Positions 18,801 to 27,136 of a stretch of DNA of 64,000 bases are shown piece by piece (the first letter of the stretch is position 1; the number at the start of each line of letters is the position of its first letter). The notes under the pieces are model-generated. The model did no database searches and was not told the DNA's origin. It saw nothing but the letters and a program-made list of their open reading frames with translations. This stretch comes from Hephaestia mangrovi (GTDB lineage: Bacteria > Pseudomonadota > Alphaproteobacteria > Sphingomonadales > Sphingomonadaceae). The DNA lies in NCBI RefSeq assembly GCF_019880555.1, contig NZ_JAINVU010000003.1:364001-428000 (forward strand), read 5' to 3'. The position numbers and the translations under genes were made by a program.

Positions 18801-20314
18801 GTATCGTCGCCCATCGAGCCGATCGCTTCCTTGGCGCTCTCGACCATCGGCGACAGGATCAGCTCCATGTCCTCGAGCGTCTGCCCGGCGGCGACTTGCC
18901 GACGCGTCAGCTCGGCACGCTCGAACCGGCCGCTCGGCGTCTCGGCGCCATCGGGCAGCGCATCGACGGTCAGGAAATCGGCCGCCATGCCTTCGTAATC
19001 GGCCTCGCCGGCGACGCGATCCTTGACCTCGCGATCGTGCAGCACCCGGCCTTCCTCGAGGTCGACCGCGATCATCTGGCCCGGCCCCAGCGCGCCCTTT
19101 TCGACCACGCTGGTTTCGGGAACGACGACCATCCCGGCTTCCGATCCGACGATCAGCAGCCCGTCATCGGTGCGCGTATAACGCAACGGGCGAAGCGCAT
19201 TGCGGTCCATGCCAGCGACTGCCCAGCGGCCATCGGTCATCGCCAGCGCGGCCGGGCCGTCCCACGGCTCCATCACGCTCGCCAGATAGCGGTACATGGC
19301 GAGGTGCGTCGCCGGCATGTCGCTGCCCTCGTGCCAGCTTTCGGGCACCAGCATCAGCTTGGCGGTGGGCGCATCGCGACCGGCGCGGCACAGCGTCTCG
19401 AACGCAGCGTCAAGCGCGGCGGTGTCGCTCGCGCCGGCCGGGATCACCGGCTTGATGTCCTCGGACTGCTCGCCGAACGCGAGGCTGGCCATCTTGATCT
19501 CGTGGCTCAGCATCCAGTTCTTGTTGCCGCGGATCGTGTTGATCTCGCCATTGTGCGCGAGGCAGCGGAACGGCTGCGCCAGCCACCATTGCGGGAAGGT
19601 GTTGGTCGAATAGCGCTGGTGGAAGATCGCCACGCGGCTTTCGAACCGCTCGTCGAGCAAGTCGGGGTAGAAGACCGACAGCGATTCGGCGAGGAACAGC
19701 CCCTTGTAGATGATCGAACGGCACGACAGCGAGCAGATGTAGAAGCCCGACACCTGCGCCGCGATCGCCCGCTTCTCGATCCGGCGGCGGACGAGATAGA
19801 GGTTCTTCTCGAACTCGGCGGCCGATTGTTCGTCGGGCATCGGCCCGGCAATCATGATCTGCTCGATCTCGGGACGCGTCTCCTGCGCCTTGCGGCCAAT
19901 CACCGAAACGTCGACCGGCACCTGGCGCCAACCGTAGATCGTATAGCCCGCCTCGATGATGGCGGTCTCGACGATGCCGCGACAGGTTTCCTGCGCCCCC
20001 AGATCGGTGCGCGGCAGGAAGATCATGCCGACCGCCAGCCGGTTGGACAGCGGGTGGTGACCCGATTGCCGGATCGCATCGTCGAAAAACGCCCGCGGCA
20101 GATCGACGTGAATCCCCGCCCCGTCCCCCGTCTTGCCGTCGGCATCGACCGCGCCCCGGTGCCACACCGCCTTCAGCGCGTCGATCGCCGATTGCACGAC
20201 GCGGCGCGACGGCTGTCCGTCAGTCGCCGCGACGAGCCCGACGCCACAGGCATCGGATTCGAACTCGGGCCGGTACATGCCCTCACAGGCGAGGCGGGTG
20301 CGCTGGTCGATCAT
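15803..20314 (-). CDS. gltB: glutamate synthase (NADPH) large subunit
   Basis: Forms glutamate from glutamine and 2-oxoglutarate with GltD. The 1503-residue protein has the normal four-part layout. The N-terminal Ntn amidotransferase begins after a propeptide at Cys23 (ESDACGVGLVAATD). The central domain contains EVGLSRALVADLFPG-like sequence (FEAVGLSRALVADLFPGMP). The FMN synthase barrel includes KVAQGAKPGEGGQLPG and LVAGHNGGTGASP. The 3Fe-4S cysteines are in CIMVRQCHSNTCPVGVC. The C-terminal GXGXG beta helix closes the protein. The ATG overlaps the stop of the DUF2059 gene (ATGA), so all three genes from gltD down are likely one transcript. Confidence 0.98.
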   Translation of the reverse strand: MIDQRTRLACEGMYRPEFESDACGVGLVAATDGQPSRRVVQSAIDALKAVWHRGAVDADGKTGDGAGIHVDLPRAFFDDAIRQSGHHPLSNRLAVGMIFLPRTDLGAQETCRGIVETAIIEAGYTIYGWRQVPVDVSVIGRKAQETRPEIEQIMIAGPMPDEQSAAEFEKNLYLVRRRIEKRAIAAQVSGFYICSLSCRSIIYKGLFLAESLSVFYPDLLDERFESRVAIFHQRYSTNTFPQWWLAQPFRCLAHNGEINTIRGNKNWMLSHEIKMASLAFGEQSEDIKPVIPAGASDTAALDAAFETLCRAGRDAPTAKLMLVPESWHEGSDMPATHLAMYRYLASVMEPWDGPAALAMTDGRWAVAGMDRNALRPLRYTRTDDGLLIVGSEAGMVVVPETSVVEKGALGPGQMIAVDLEEGRVLHDREVKDRVAGEADYEGMAADFLTVDALPDGAETPSGRFERAELTRRQVAAGQTLEDMELILSPMVESAKEAIGSMGDDTPLAVISDKPRLISQFFRQNFSQVTNPPIDSLRERHVMSLKTRFGNLANILDPAGQQSRVLVLHSPVLTNGDWDRLRAHFAGAAAEIDCTFETGGGAETLRAAIQRIRDEAEQAVRQGKSELFLTDERAGPDRVAIAGVLAAAAVHTHLVRRGLRSYASINVRTAECLDTHYYAVLIGVGATTVNAYLAEAAIADRHARGLFGDLSIDQCLANHRVAIEDGLLKIMSKMGIAVISSYRGGYNFEAVGLSRALVADLFPGMPTKISGEGYASLHLNAVLRHEAAYDRAVVTLPIGGFYRQRHTGETHAYSAQLMHLLQSAVATDSYSTYLQFSRGVADLPPVYLRDLLEFNFPGEGVPVDQVEPITEIRKRFVTPGMSLGALSPEAHETLAIAMNRIGAKAVSGEGGEDKSRYKPYENGDNANSTIKQIASGRFGVTAEYLGACEEIEIKVAQGAKPGEGGQLPGFKVTEFIAKLRHATPGVTLISPPPHHDIYSIEDLAQLIYDLKQINPRARVCVKLVSSAGIGTVAAGVAKAHADVILVAGHNGGTGASPQTSIKYAGTPWEMGLSEVNQTLTLNSLRGRVKLRTDGGLKTGRDVVIAAILGAEEFGIGTLSLVAMGCIMVRQCHSNTCPVGVCTQDERLRAKFTGSPEKVINLMTFIAEEVRDILARLGVRSLDEVIGRTELLRQVSRGAEHLDDLDLNPVLAKVDADDSQRRFSLDTFRNEVPDSLDAQILKDAAAVFSRGEKMQLTYSVRNTHRAVGTRLSSEITARFGMSKLSDGHVTVRLRGSAGQSLGAFLCKGITLEVFGDANDYVGKGLSGGIIVVRPVVSSPLASNENTIIGNTVLYGATSGALYAAGRAGERFAVRNSGANVVVEGCGANGCEYMTGGVAVILGRVGNNFGAGMTGGMAFVYDEDGGFAARANPDSIVWQCLASTHWEAVLHNLVRAHAEATDSKWAAGLLEDWERVRGRFWQVVPKEMLSRLPQPLDEAETLVAAE

Positions 20315-21066
20315 AGCGTGCTCTTCGGATCGTGCAGGTCGCTTTCATCGACGCCGAGCGCCTTGGCGAGCTGGGCCTTTTCGGCCGGGGTCAGGTCTTC
20401 GATCTTGTGCGGCGCCGGCAGGCCGGCGGTCGCTTTCTGGGCGGCGGCGATGAACCGCGGCATCTGCTGCATCATCTTCGGCATGATCTTCTTCATGCTG
20501 TCCATCATCGCCGGATCGGTCATGATCGCCATATACTGGCTGGCGTATTTCGCGCCGGTCGGCGTGGCGAAGAACCGGTTGAGGTCATCGAGTTCGGCGG
20601 CGGTGAAATGATGGGCATAGGCCTCGGCCATCGCCTCACGCAGATCGGGTTCGACGGTGGTGAAGAAATCGGCCATCGACGCCATCATCGCCTGCATCGA
20701 CAGCTTCTCGCGCTCCTGCCAATGCGGGTCGTAAATCGCCATCACCTTGGTGATGTCGACCTTGTCGAGCGCGGCCGCCTGCTGCGCATCGAGGCCGCCG
20801 ATCTCGGCGATCTGCTTGAGCGGCATCGCCTTCATCATATTGCCCATATTGTCGATCATCGGCGCCATCATCGGGCCGAGGATTTTGCGATAGGTGCCCG
20901 GCGGCAGCAGCCGCGCGGCGACCTCGCGCGCCTTGGCGAGCGTCGCCGGATCGGCGGGCGCGCGCGTTGCGGCGGGTGCCGGCGCATCGGACGCAGCGGC
21001 GGTCTGCGCGATCGCCGGCGTGGCGGCGAGCAACACGACAGCGGCAACAAACGACGATTTGATCAT
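20311..21066 (-). CDS. DUF2059 domain-containing exported protein
   Basis: A 251-residue periplasmic protein of unknown role. The signal peptide is MIKSSFVAAVVLLAATPAIA. The mature part has the DUF2059 pattern: AEAYAHHFTAAELDDLNRFF and ATPTGAKYASQYMAIMTDPA. It is Met-rich throughout (MMAPMIDNMGNMMKAMPLKQ; MMDSMKKIMPKMMQQMP). A GGGGGAGGA Shine-Dalgarno fixes the start at 21066. It sits between gltD and gltB and overlaps gltB by 4 bases, an unexpected place for it. Confidence 0.85.
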   Translation of the reverse strand: MIKSSFVAAVVLLAATPAIAQTAAASDAPAPAATRAPADPATLAKAREVAARLLPPGTYRKILGPMMAPMIDNMGNMMKAMPLKQIAEIGGLDAQQAAALDKVDITKVMAIYDPHWQEREKLSMQAMMASMADFFTTVEPDLREAMAEAYAHHFTAAELDDLNRFFATPTGAKYASQYMAIMTDPAMMDSMKKIMPKMMQQMPRFIAAAQKATAGLPAPHKIEDLTPAEKAQLAKALGVDESDLHDPKSTL

Positions 21067-21098
21067 GGCATTCCTCCCCCTTGCGGCGACGCGCCTCG

Positions 21099-22550
21099 TC
21101 ATGCCGCCACGCGATCGGCCTGCGCGCCGGCGGCCGCCCGCGCCTTCAACCATTGGTGCATCTTGTCGCTGACGTCGCGGCCGTCGCGGATCGCCCAGAC
21201 GACCAGGCTGGCGCCGCGCACGATGTCGCCCGCGGCGAACACGCCGTCGACATTGGTCATCATGTCCTTGTCGACCAGCAATGTGCCCCAACGCGTCACG
21301 CCGAGCTCGGGCGCGTCGAACAGCGCCGGCAGATCCTCGGCATCGAAGCCGAGCGCCTTGATGACGAGATCGGCCGGCTCGACGAAATCGTTGCCGGGAT
21401 CGACCTCGGGCGCGCGGCGACCGCTCGCATCGGGAGCCCCGAGCCGCATGCGCTGCGCGCGCACGCCCGTCACGCGTTGGTCGGCGTCGAACGCCTGCGG
21501 CGCGGACAGCCAGACGAATTCGACGCCTTCCTCCTCGGCATTGCCGACCTCGCGCTGCGAGCCGGGCATGTTGGCGCGATCGCGGCGATAGAGGCACTTG
21601 ACCGAGGTGGCGCCCTGGCGAACGGCGGTGCGCACGCAATCCATCGCGGTGTCGCCGCCGCCGATCACCACCACGCGCTTGCCGGCGGCGTCGAGCGAGC
21701 CGTCGTCGAAGGTCGGCACCGCGTCGCCGAAGCCCTTGCGGTTCGATGCGGTGAGATAATCGAGCGCCTCGACGACGCCATCCGACCCGACGCCCGGCGC
21801 ATTGATCGCGCGCGGCTTGTATACGCCAGTGGCGATCAGGATCGCGTCGTGTCGCTGGCGCAGCTCGTCGAGCGTGGCGTCACGGCCGACCTCGAAGCTG
21901 TCGTGGAAGACGACGCCGCCCGCCGCGAGCCGCTCGACACGGCGCGTGATGACATGCTTTTCGAGCTTGAACCCGGGAATGCCGTAAGTCAGCAAGCCGC
22001 CGGCGCGATCGTGGCGATCGTAGACATGCACGTCATACCCGAGCGTACGCATGTAATCCGCCGCGGACAGCCCGGCCGGACCAGCGCCAACGATGCCGAT
22101 CGATTGCCCGCGCGGACGGCCCGGCTGCAGCGGCTCGACCCAGCCTTCCTCCCATGCGGTATCGGTGATGAACTTCTCGACCGAGCCGATCGTCACCGCC
22201 CCGTGGCCGGAAAATTCGATCACGCAATTGCCCTCGCACAATCGGTCCTGCGGGCAGATGCGGCCGCAGATTTCCGGCATGGTCGAGGTCGCGTTGCTCA
22301 GCTCATAGGCTTCGCGCAGACGCCCCTCGGCGGTCAGGCGCAGCCAATCCGGAATATGGTTGTGCAGGGGGCAATGCACCGAGCAATATGGCACGCCGCA
22401 TTGCGAGCAGCGGCCGGCCTGCTCCTCGCCGGCCGGCGCGGCGTAGCGATTGGCGATCTCGCGAAAGTCCTTGGCGCGCGCATCGGCAGGCCGCTTGGCC
22501 GGATAAGCCTGCTGCCGGTCGACAAATTTGAGCGTTGCGTCGTTCGCCAT
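21099..22550 (-). CDS. gltD: glutamate synthase small subunit
   Basis: NADPH-oxidising subunit that passes electrons to GltB. The N-terminal 4Fe-4S cysteines are in CSQCGVPYCSVHCPLHNHIP and CGRICPQDRLCEGNC. The FAD site is GIVGAGPAGLSAADYM and the NADPH site VVVIGGGDTAMDCVRTAVRQ. The C-terminal FAD motif is DGVFAAGDIVRGASLVVWAI. The ATG at 22550 (MANDATLKFVDRQ) fits the family start. A GTG 15 bases upstream is also in frame, and neither start has a strong Shine-Dalgarno. Length 483 is normal. Confidence 0.97.
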   Translation of the reverse strand: MANDATLKFVDRQQAYPAKRPADARAKDFREIANRYAAPAGEEQAGRCSQCGVPYCSVHCPLHNHIPDWLRLTAEGRLREAYELSNATSTMPEICGRICPQDRLCEGNCVIEFSGHGAVTIGSVEKFITDTAWEEGWVEPLQPGRPRGQSIGIVGAGPAGLSAADYMRTLGYDVHVYDRHDRAGGLLTYGIPGFKLEKHVITRRVERLAAGGVVFHDSFEVGRDATLDELRQRHDAILIATGVYKPRAINAPGVGSDGVVEALDYLTASNRKGFGDAVPTFDDGSLDAAGKRVVVIGGGDTAMDCVRTAVRQGATSVKCLYRRDRANMPGSQREVGNAEEEGVEFVWLSAPQAFDADQRVTGVRAQRMRLGAPDASGRRAPEVDPGNDFVEPADLVIKALGFDAEDLPALFDAPELGVTRWGTLLVDKDMMTNVDGVFAAGDIVRGASLVVWAIRDGRDVSDKMHQWLKARAAAGAQADRVAA

Positions 22551-22700
22551 TGATCCGTGGTCCACCCCGAAAGATTCGGCGCAGCTTTAGGAAGGCAGAG
22601 CGTCGCTGTCACGCAAAAATCGATCAATAGGTCATATATGCTGACTAATTTAGATCGAATATTGCGCCATAGTATTTGGTTCGAACATCTTTCACCGGAG

Positions 22701-22721
22701 AAATAAGTCCTTTTCGGACCT
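22701..22721 (-). terminator. intrinsic-type terminator of uppP, beginning inside the stop codon
   Basis: On the minus strand the stem is AGGTCC and GGACTT with loop GAAAA, followed by ATTTCTC. The stem starts within the TAG stop codon of uppP. The 150 bp between this point and gltD is AT-rich compared with the rest and otherwise shows no gene. Confidence 0.55.
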
Positions 22722-23526
22722 ATCTCATCATCAGCCAGATCAGCGCCGCGCCGCCAGCCACGATTCGATACCAGGCAAACGGCTGAAAGCCATGCCGGCT
22801 GACCACGCCGACGAACCAGCGGATCACCACCATCGCGACGAGGAACGCGACGACGAAGCCGACCCCGATCAGCCCCCAACTGACGGTGGCGCCCGCCAAG
22901 GCCTCGCGGTTCTTCCACAATTCGACCGTCGTCGCGCCAAGCATCGTCGGGATCGCCAGGAAGAAGCTGAATTCGGCCGCGGTGCGGCGCTCGACGCCAA
23001 GCGCCAGCGCACCCATGATCGACGCGCCCGAACGGCTGACGCCCGGCACCATCGCCAGGCATTGCAGAAAGCCGATGCCGATCACGCGGCCGAGCGGAAT
23101 TTCGGCGACGCCGACCACGTCATGATGCTTGATTACCTTTTCGAGCACGAGGATGGCGATGCCGCCGAGGACCAGCGCCACCGCAACCACCTTGGGCGCG
23201 CCGAGCAATTCCTCGATGTACGAATGCAGCGCGAGGCCGATCACCGCGGCGGGGACGAACGCGACGACGACGTTGCGCGCGAACCGCCACGAGACGGGTT
23301 CGCGCTTGAGCATGCCCTGTGCCACTGCCCAGAAGGTCCGCCAGTAAAGCACGATCACCGCGAGGATCGCGCCGAGCTGGATGACGATGTTGAACACCGC
23401 CCATTGATCGGCCGAATAGCCGAACAATTCGCTGGCGAGGATCAGATGCCCGGTCGAGGAGACCGGCAGGAATTCGGTCAATCCCTCGACGATGCCGAGC
23501 AGGATGGCAGTGACGATCAGCGGCAT
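22720..23526 (-). CDS. uppP: undecaprenyl-diphosphate phosphatase (BacA/UppP)
   Basis: Recycles the undecaprenyl carrier lipid for peptidoglycan and O-antigen synthesis at the inner membrane. The 268-residue protein is a multi-span membrane protein. Both signature motifs are intact: EGLTEFLPVSSTGHLIL near the N-terminus and PGVSRSGASIMGALALG in the second half, with catalytic Glu and Arg/Ser positions. The final segment ends ALIWLMMR. It follows the NDUFA9-like gene by 69 bp on the same strand. Confidence 0.96.
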   Translation of the reverse strand: MPLIVTAILLGIVEGLTEFLPVSSTGHLILASELFGYSADQWAVFNIVIQLGAILAVIVLYWRTFWAVAQGMLKREPVSWRFARNVVVAFVPAAVIGLALHSYIEELLGAPKVVAVALVLGGIAILVLEKVIKHHDVVGVAEIPLGRVIGIGFLQCLAMVPGVSRSGASIMGALALGVERRTAAEFSFFLAIPTMLGATTVELWKNREALAGATVSWGLIGVGFVVAFLVAMVVIRWFVGVVSRHGFQPFAWYRIVAGGAALIWLMMR

Positions 23527-23595
23527 GGATAAGCGCCCTTACGACGGGAGGCCTGCAGAAAGGCCGCCCCGCGGGTGCGGCCGCGGAAGGTACGG

Positions 23596-24537
23596 TCAGG
23601 CGGCCTGATCGATCTCGGCACCGAAACGGCCGTGGCGGCGATAGCGCACCAGCCAGCTCTGCGCGATCGAATCGAGCGGCGTCGGGCTGATGCCGAACGC
23701 GGCGAAGCCCTCGGTGCCAGCGCTAACGACATTGTCATGCTGCAGCATCTGCCACTGGTCGCGCGTGATCGGCGCGCCGGGCAGGAAGCCCATGCCGGCG
23801 ATCGCGCCGCCGAGCGCATCCGGAAGATCGATGAAGCTGCGATGGCGGCCGATTTCCTTCGCCGTCCAGCGGATCAGCTCGCCCATCGTCAACACGTCCG
23901 GCCCGCCGAGCTCGATCGTCTTACCGCCGAACGCTTCGGGATCGGCGAGCGCCCTGGCCACCGCCGCGGCGACATCGCCGACGAACACCGGTTGGAACTT
24001 CACCGGCGCGCGAAGCACCGGCACGACGGGCGCCTTGACGATCATTTCGGCGAAGCGGTTGATGAAGCGGTCCTCGCGGCCGAAGATGATCGACGGGCGC
24101 AGGATCGTTGCATTGGGGAACGCCGCGCGAACCGCCTGCTCGCCTTCCCCCTTGGTACGCGCATAACGCGATTCGCTCTGCGGATCAGCACCGATCGCCG
24201 AGACGTGGACGAAGGCGCCGATCCCGGCCTTGGCACAGGCCTCGGCAACTGCCCTGGCGCCGGAAACATGAACAGCGTCGAGATCGCCCGACAGCAGCCC
24301 GACGAGGTTGACCACCGCGTCGGCGCCATGAACCGCGCGCGACACCGTTTCCGGCTTGCGGACGTCGGCGGCGACGAACTGGGTCTGGCCGAGTCCGCCC
24401 AGCGGCTTGATGAACCACGCCTGGCGCGGATCGCGCTGCGCAACGCGCACCCGCGCGCCGGCCTTGAGCAACGCCTGCGCGACATAGCGGCCGACGAAAC
24501 CGCCGCCCCCGATCAGCGTGACCAACTTGTCCTTCAT
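23596..24537 (-). CDS. complex I NDUFA9 subunit family protein (NAD-dependent epimerase-like)
   Basis: Extended short-chain dehydrogenase-like protein of 313 residues. The Rossmann motif is LVTLIGGGGFVGRYVAQALL. Later parts are typical of the NDUFA9/NmrA-like branch: VNLVGLLSGDLDAVHVSGAR, VHVSAIGADPQSESRYARTK and LRPSIIFGREDRFINRFAEM. In alphaproteobacteria this family is linked by homology to respiratory complex I or to ubiquinone and electron transport. No nuo genes lie here, so the role is not supported by context. Confidence 0.85.
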   Translation of the reverse strand: MKDKLVTLIGGGGFVGRYVAQALLKAGARVRVAQRDPRQAWFIKPLGGLGQTQFVAADVRKPETVSRAVHGADAVVNLVGLLSGDLDAVHVSGARAVAEACAKAGIGAFVHVSAIGADPQSESRYARTKGEGEQAVRAAFPNATILRPSIIFGREDRFINRFAEMIVKAPVVPVLRAPVKFQPVFVGDVAAAVARALADPEAFGGKTIELGGPDVLTMGELIRWTAKEIGRHRSFIDLPDALGGAIAGMGFLPGAPITRDQWQMLQHDNVVSAGTEGFAAFGISPTPLDSIAQSWLVRYRRHGRFGAEIDQAA

Positions 24538-24603
24538 CGCGTCTCAGCCCTCGTTAGCGTTTGGCCTGCCCTAGACCGCGGGCCGGAATGGCTCAAGACC
24601 GCT

Positions 24604-25461
24604 TCAATCCTCCCAGCCGAGCGTGGCGAGCACGGGAAAATGGTCCGACGGGTAAAGCGTGCCGCGATGCGTCGTCAGCGTCGTATCGGAAAGTGGGGTG
24701 AAACCGCTCTCGAACATCCAGTCGATCCGCTTGTCGGCCTTGCCGGTCCAGCCGTGGAAGGTCTCGTCCGGGCCGCCGGGGTTCGCCACCGCCGTGCGGA
24801 TATCGGTCATCCTCGCGGCGATCAGCTTGTAAGCGTCGCTGCCCGGCGTGGTGTTGAAATCGCCCGTCAGCACTACGGGCGTGCCATCGGTGTCGATCTT
24901 CGCCATCTGGTCGAGCAGGATCTGCGCGGCCTTGGTGCGCGGCACCTCGTCCTCGTCGCGATAGAAGAAGTGCGTATCGAACAGATAGAAGCGCTTGCCC
25001 GTCGCCTTGTCCGTGAACAGGCCCCAGGTCGCCATTCGCGGGAACGGCGTGTGCCACGAATTGCTGCCCACCACGTCGGGCGTTTCAGAAAGCCAGAAAT
25101 TGCCCATCGTCACCAGATCGAGCCGATCGCGGCGATAGAATACGCCCATATGCTCGTCCTCGTGCCCGCCTTCGCGATCGATCCCGAACCAGGCATAGTG
25201 CGGCAATCGGGAGACGATGTAATCGCCCTGCATCTGCGACAATTCCTGGGTGCCGAAAATATCCGGATTCGCGTCGCGGATCGTCGCGATGAACAGGTCG
25301 CGCCGCTTCGGCCACGCCTCCGGCCCGTCATCGACATTGATCGTCGTACGGACGTTGAACGTCATCACCCGCAGCGGGGCGGACGGCGCTTTCGCGAGGC
25401 CGGGCGCGGACAGACCGAGCGCGAGAGCGAAAACAGCGGCGTATTTCAGGAAACGAGGCAT
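24604..25461 (-). CDS. exported endonuclease/exonuclease/phosphatase (EEP) family protein
   Basis: Metal-dependent phosphoesterase of 285 residues, probably secreted. The signal peptide is MPRFLKYAAVFALALGLSAP. EEP motifs in order: LRVMTFNVRT, FGTQELSQMQGDYI, FDTHFFYRDEDEV, VVLTGDFNTTPGSDAYKLIA, RIDWMFESG and the final catalytic YPSDHFPVLATLGW. The catalytic Glu, Asp, Asn and His residues are all present. The substrate (nucleic acid, phosphoinositide or other) is unknown. Confidence 0.88.
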   Translation of the reverse strand: MPRFLKYAAVFALALGLSAPGLAKAPSAPLRVMTFNVRTTINVDDGPEAWPKRRDLFIATIRDANPDIFGTQELSQMQGDYIVSRLPHYAWFGIDREGGHEDEHMGVFYRRDRLDLVTMGNFWLSETPDVVGSNSWHTPFPRMATWGLFTDKATGKRFYLFDTHFFYRDEDEVPRTKAAQILLDQMAKIDTDGTPVVLTGDFNTTPGSDAYKLIAARMTDIRTAVANPGGPDETFHGWTGKADKRIDWMFESGFTPLSDTTLTTHRGTLYPSDHFPVLATLGWED

Positions 25462-25527
25462 GGCGGCGACCCTAAGCCGGCGCCGTGCCGATGCAAGGCG
25501 ATTTCAGAAAAATGTTTTGTTTAAGAC

Positions 25528-27018
25528 TCAGTCGCCGCCCTCAAGCGCCTTCTGCCGGCGACGCTGCACCGAGCTGCCGATGCCCATCGCCTCGCGATAT
25601 TTGGCGACGGTGCGCCGCGCGATATCGAACCCCCGGGCCTTGAGCAGATCGACCAACGTGTCGTCGGACAGAATCTTCTTGCCCTCGCCGGCGATCAGCG
25701 TGCGGATCGCGCTCTTGACCGCCTCGGCCGACACCGCCTCGCCGCCATCGGCCGACTGGATCGCCGAGGTGAAGAAATATTTGAGCTCGAACAACCCGCG
25801 TGCGCAGGAGAGATATTTGTTGCTGGTGACGCGGCTGACAGTCGATTCGTGCATTTCGATCGCGTCGGCGATCTGCTTCAGGGTCATCGGCTTCAGATGA
25901 GCGACGCCCTTCAGGAAGAATTCTTCTTGCTGCTTCACGATCTCGGTTGCCACTTTGATGATCGTGCGCTGCCGCTGGTCCAGCGCCTTGACCAGCCAGT
26001 TGGCGCTGGCGAGGCAATCCGATAGCCAGCTTCGCGACGCCTTGTCCTGCGGGCCCGAAGACAGCTCGGCATAATAAGAACGGTTGACCAGGACGCGCGG
26101 CAGCGTCGCGGCGTTGATCTCGATCGCCCAGCCGGATTTGCGCTGCGCGATGAAGATGTCGGGCACCACCGCCTGCACCGCCTCGCCGCCGAACCTGAGG
26201 CCGGGCTTGGGGTCGTAGTTGCGCAATTCGCGAATCATGTCGGCGAGATCTTCGTCGTCGACCTCGCAAAGCCGCTTCAATCGCGGCAGATCGCCGCGCG
26301 CGACGAGGTCAAGATTGTCGATCAGCCGCGCCATGCACGGATCGTAGCGATCGGCCTCCCTGGCCTGGAGCGCGAGGCATTCGGCAAGGTTGCGCGCGCC
26401 GACCCCGGTGGGATCGAACGTCTGGATGTCGGCCAGCACCGCCTCGACGCGGGCCAGTGGCACCGCCAGCCGATTGGCGATATCGAGCAGCGGGGCGGTC
26501 AGATATCCTGCCTCGTCGATCTGATCGATCAGGTGCGCGGCGATGAACATGTCATCGCGATCGATCACGGTGCCGGCCTGCGCGAGCAGGTGATCGGCGA
26601 GGTTCACACCGCCGGCCGCCAAGGCGTCGAGATCGGGCCCATCCTCGCCGGCCGCCCCGCCGCCGCCAAGCCCGTTCATTCCCAGCCCGCCGTCGATCCC
26701 ACCGATCGAATCGGCCGCGCTGTCGTGATGGAAGCTCTCGGCGGCGAAATCGACGTCGAGCGCGGCCTCATCGCTTCCCCGCCCCTCGATCAGGGCGTCC
26801 GCGCCGGCGGGCTCGTCGGCCGCCGTCTCGGCCGGCTCGGGCGCCGGGCCGTCATCGTCGGGCGCGTTGTCGAGCAGCGGGTTCTTCTCGATCTCTTCGG
26901 CGATATAGGCCTCGATCTCGAGGTTCGACAGCGCGAGCAGACGGATCGCCTGCTGAAGCTGCGGCGTCATCACCAGCGATTGCGTCTGCCGAAGATCGAG
27001 GCGCGGCGCGAGGGACAT
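25528..27018 (-). CDS. rpoN: RNA polymerase sigma-54 factor
   Basis: Alternative sigma factor that needs AAA+ activators. The 496-residue protein has region I (LRQTQSLVMTPQLQQAIRLL), an acidic region II (about 55-130), the core-binding region, and the C-terminal RpoN box ARRTVAKYREAMGI. The ATG at 27018 starts MSLAPRLDLRQTQS, as in homologues; the longer frame upstream runs through a large inverted repeat. The ribosome-binding region (CTATCTAACA) has no Shine-Dalgarno. It follows lptB, the usual place. Downstream genes are not the raiA/ptsN seen in many proteobacteria. Confidence 0.96.
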   Translation of the reverse strand: MSLAPRLDLRQTQSLVMTPQLQQAIRLLALSNLEIEAYIAEEIEKNPLLDNAPDDDGPAPEPAETAADEPAGADALIEGRGSDEAALDVDFAAESFHHDSAADSIGGIDGGLGMNGLGGGGAAGEDGPDLDALAAGGVNLADHLLAQAGTVIDRDDMFIAAHLIDQIDEAGYLTAPLLDIANRLAVPLARVEAVLADIQTFDPTGVGARNLAECLALQAREADRYDPCMARLIDNLDLVARGDLPRLKRLCEVDDEDLADMIRELRNYDPKPGLRFGGEAVQAVVPDIFIAQRKSGWAIEINAATLPRVLVNRSYYAELSSGPQDKASRSWLSDCLASANWLVKALDQRQRTIIKVATEIVKQQEEFFLKGVAHLKPMTLKQIADAIEMHESTVSRVTSNKYLSCARGLFELKYFFTSAIQSADGGEAVSAEAVKSAIRTLIAGEGKKILSDDTLVDLLKARGFDIARRTVAKYREAMGIGSSVQRRRQKALEGGD

Positions 27019-27031
27019 TGTTAGATAGCCC

Positions 27032-27107
27032 GCACCGGCCCGCTCCCCCACCCGGCCACCCATAGGATGCTGGCGCTGGATGGCCGGGTGGGGGAACGGG
27101 CCGGTGC
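27032..27107. repeat. 27-bp near-perfect inverted repeat between lptB and rpoN
   Basis: The arms at 27032-27058 and 27081-27107 are complementary at 26 of 27 positions, with a 22-base loop. The arm begins GCACCGGCCCG and ends ACCCGGCCA. It ends 14 bases before the rpoN start codon on the transcribed strand, so the mRNA would carry a very stable hairpin at the ribosome-binding region. Confidence 0.85.
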
Positions 27108-27136
27108 CGCCCGCTCGGCAAAGCCGAGCGCAGAAA

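Noticed and set aside
18566..20611. 681-codon open frame opposite to gltB
   Set aside because: Antisense shadow; no domain or ribosome-binding support.
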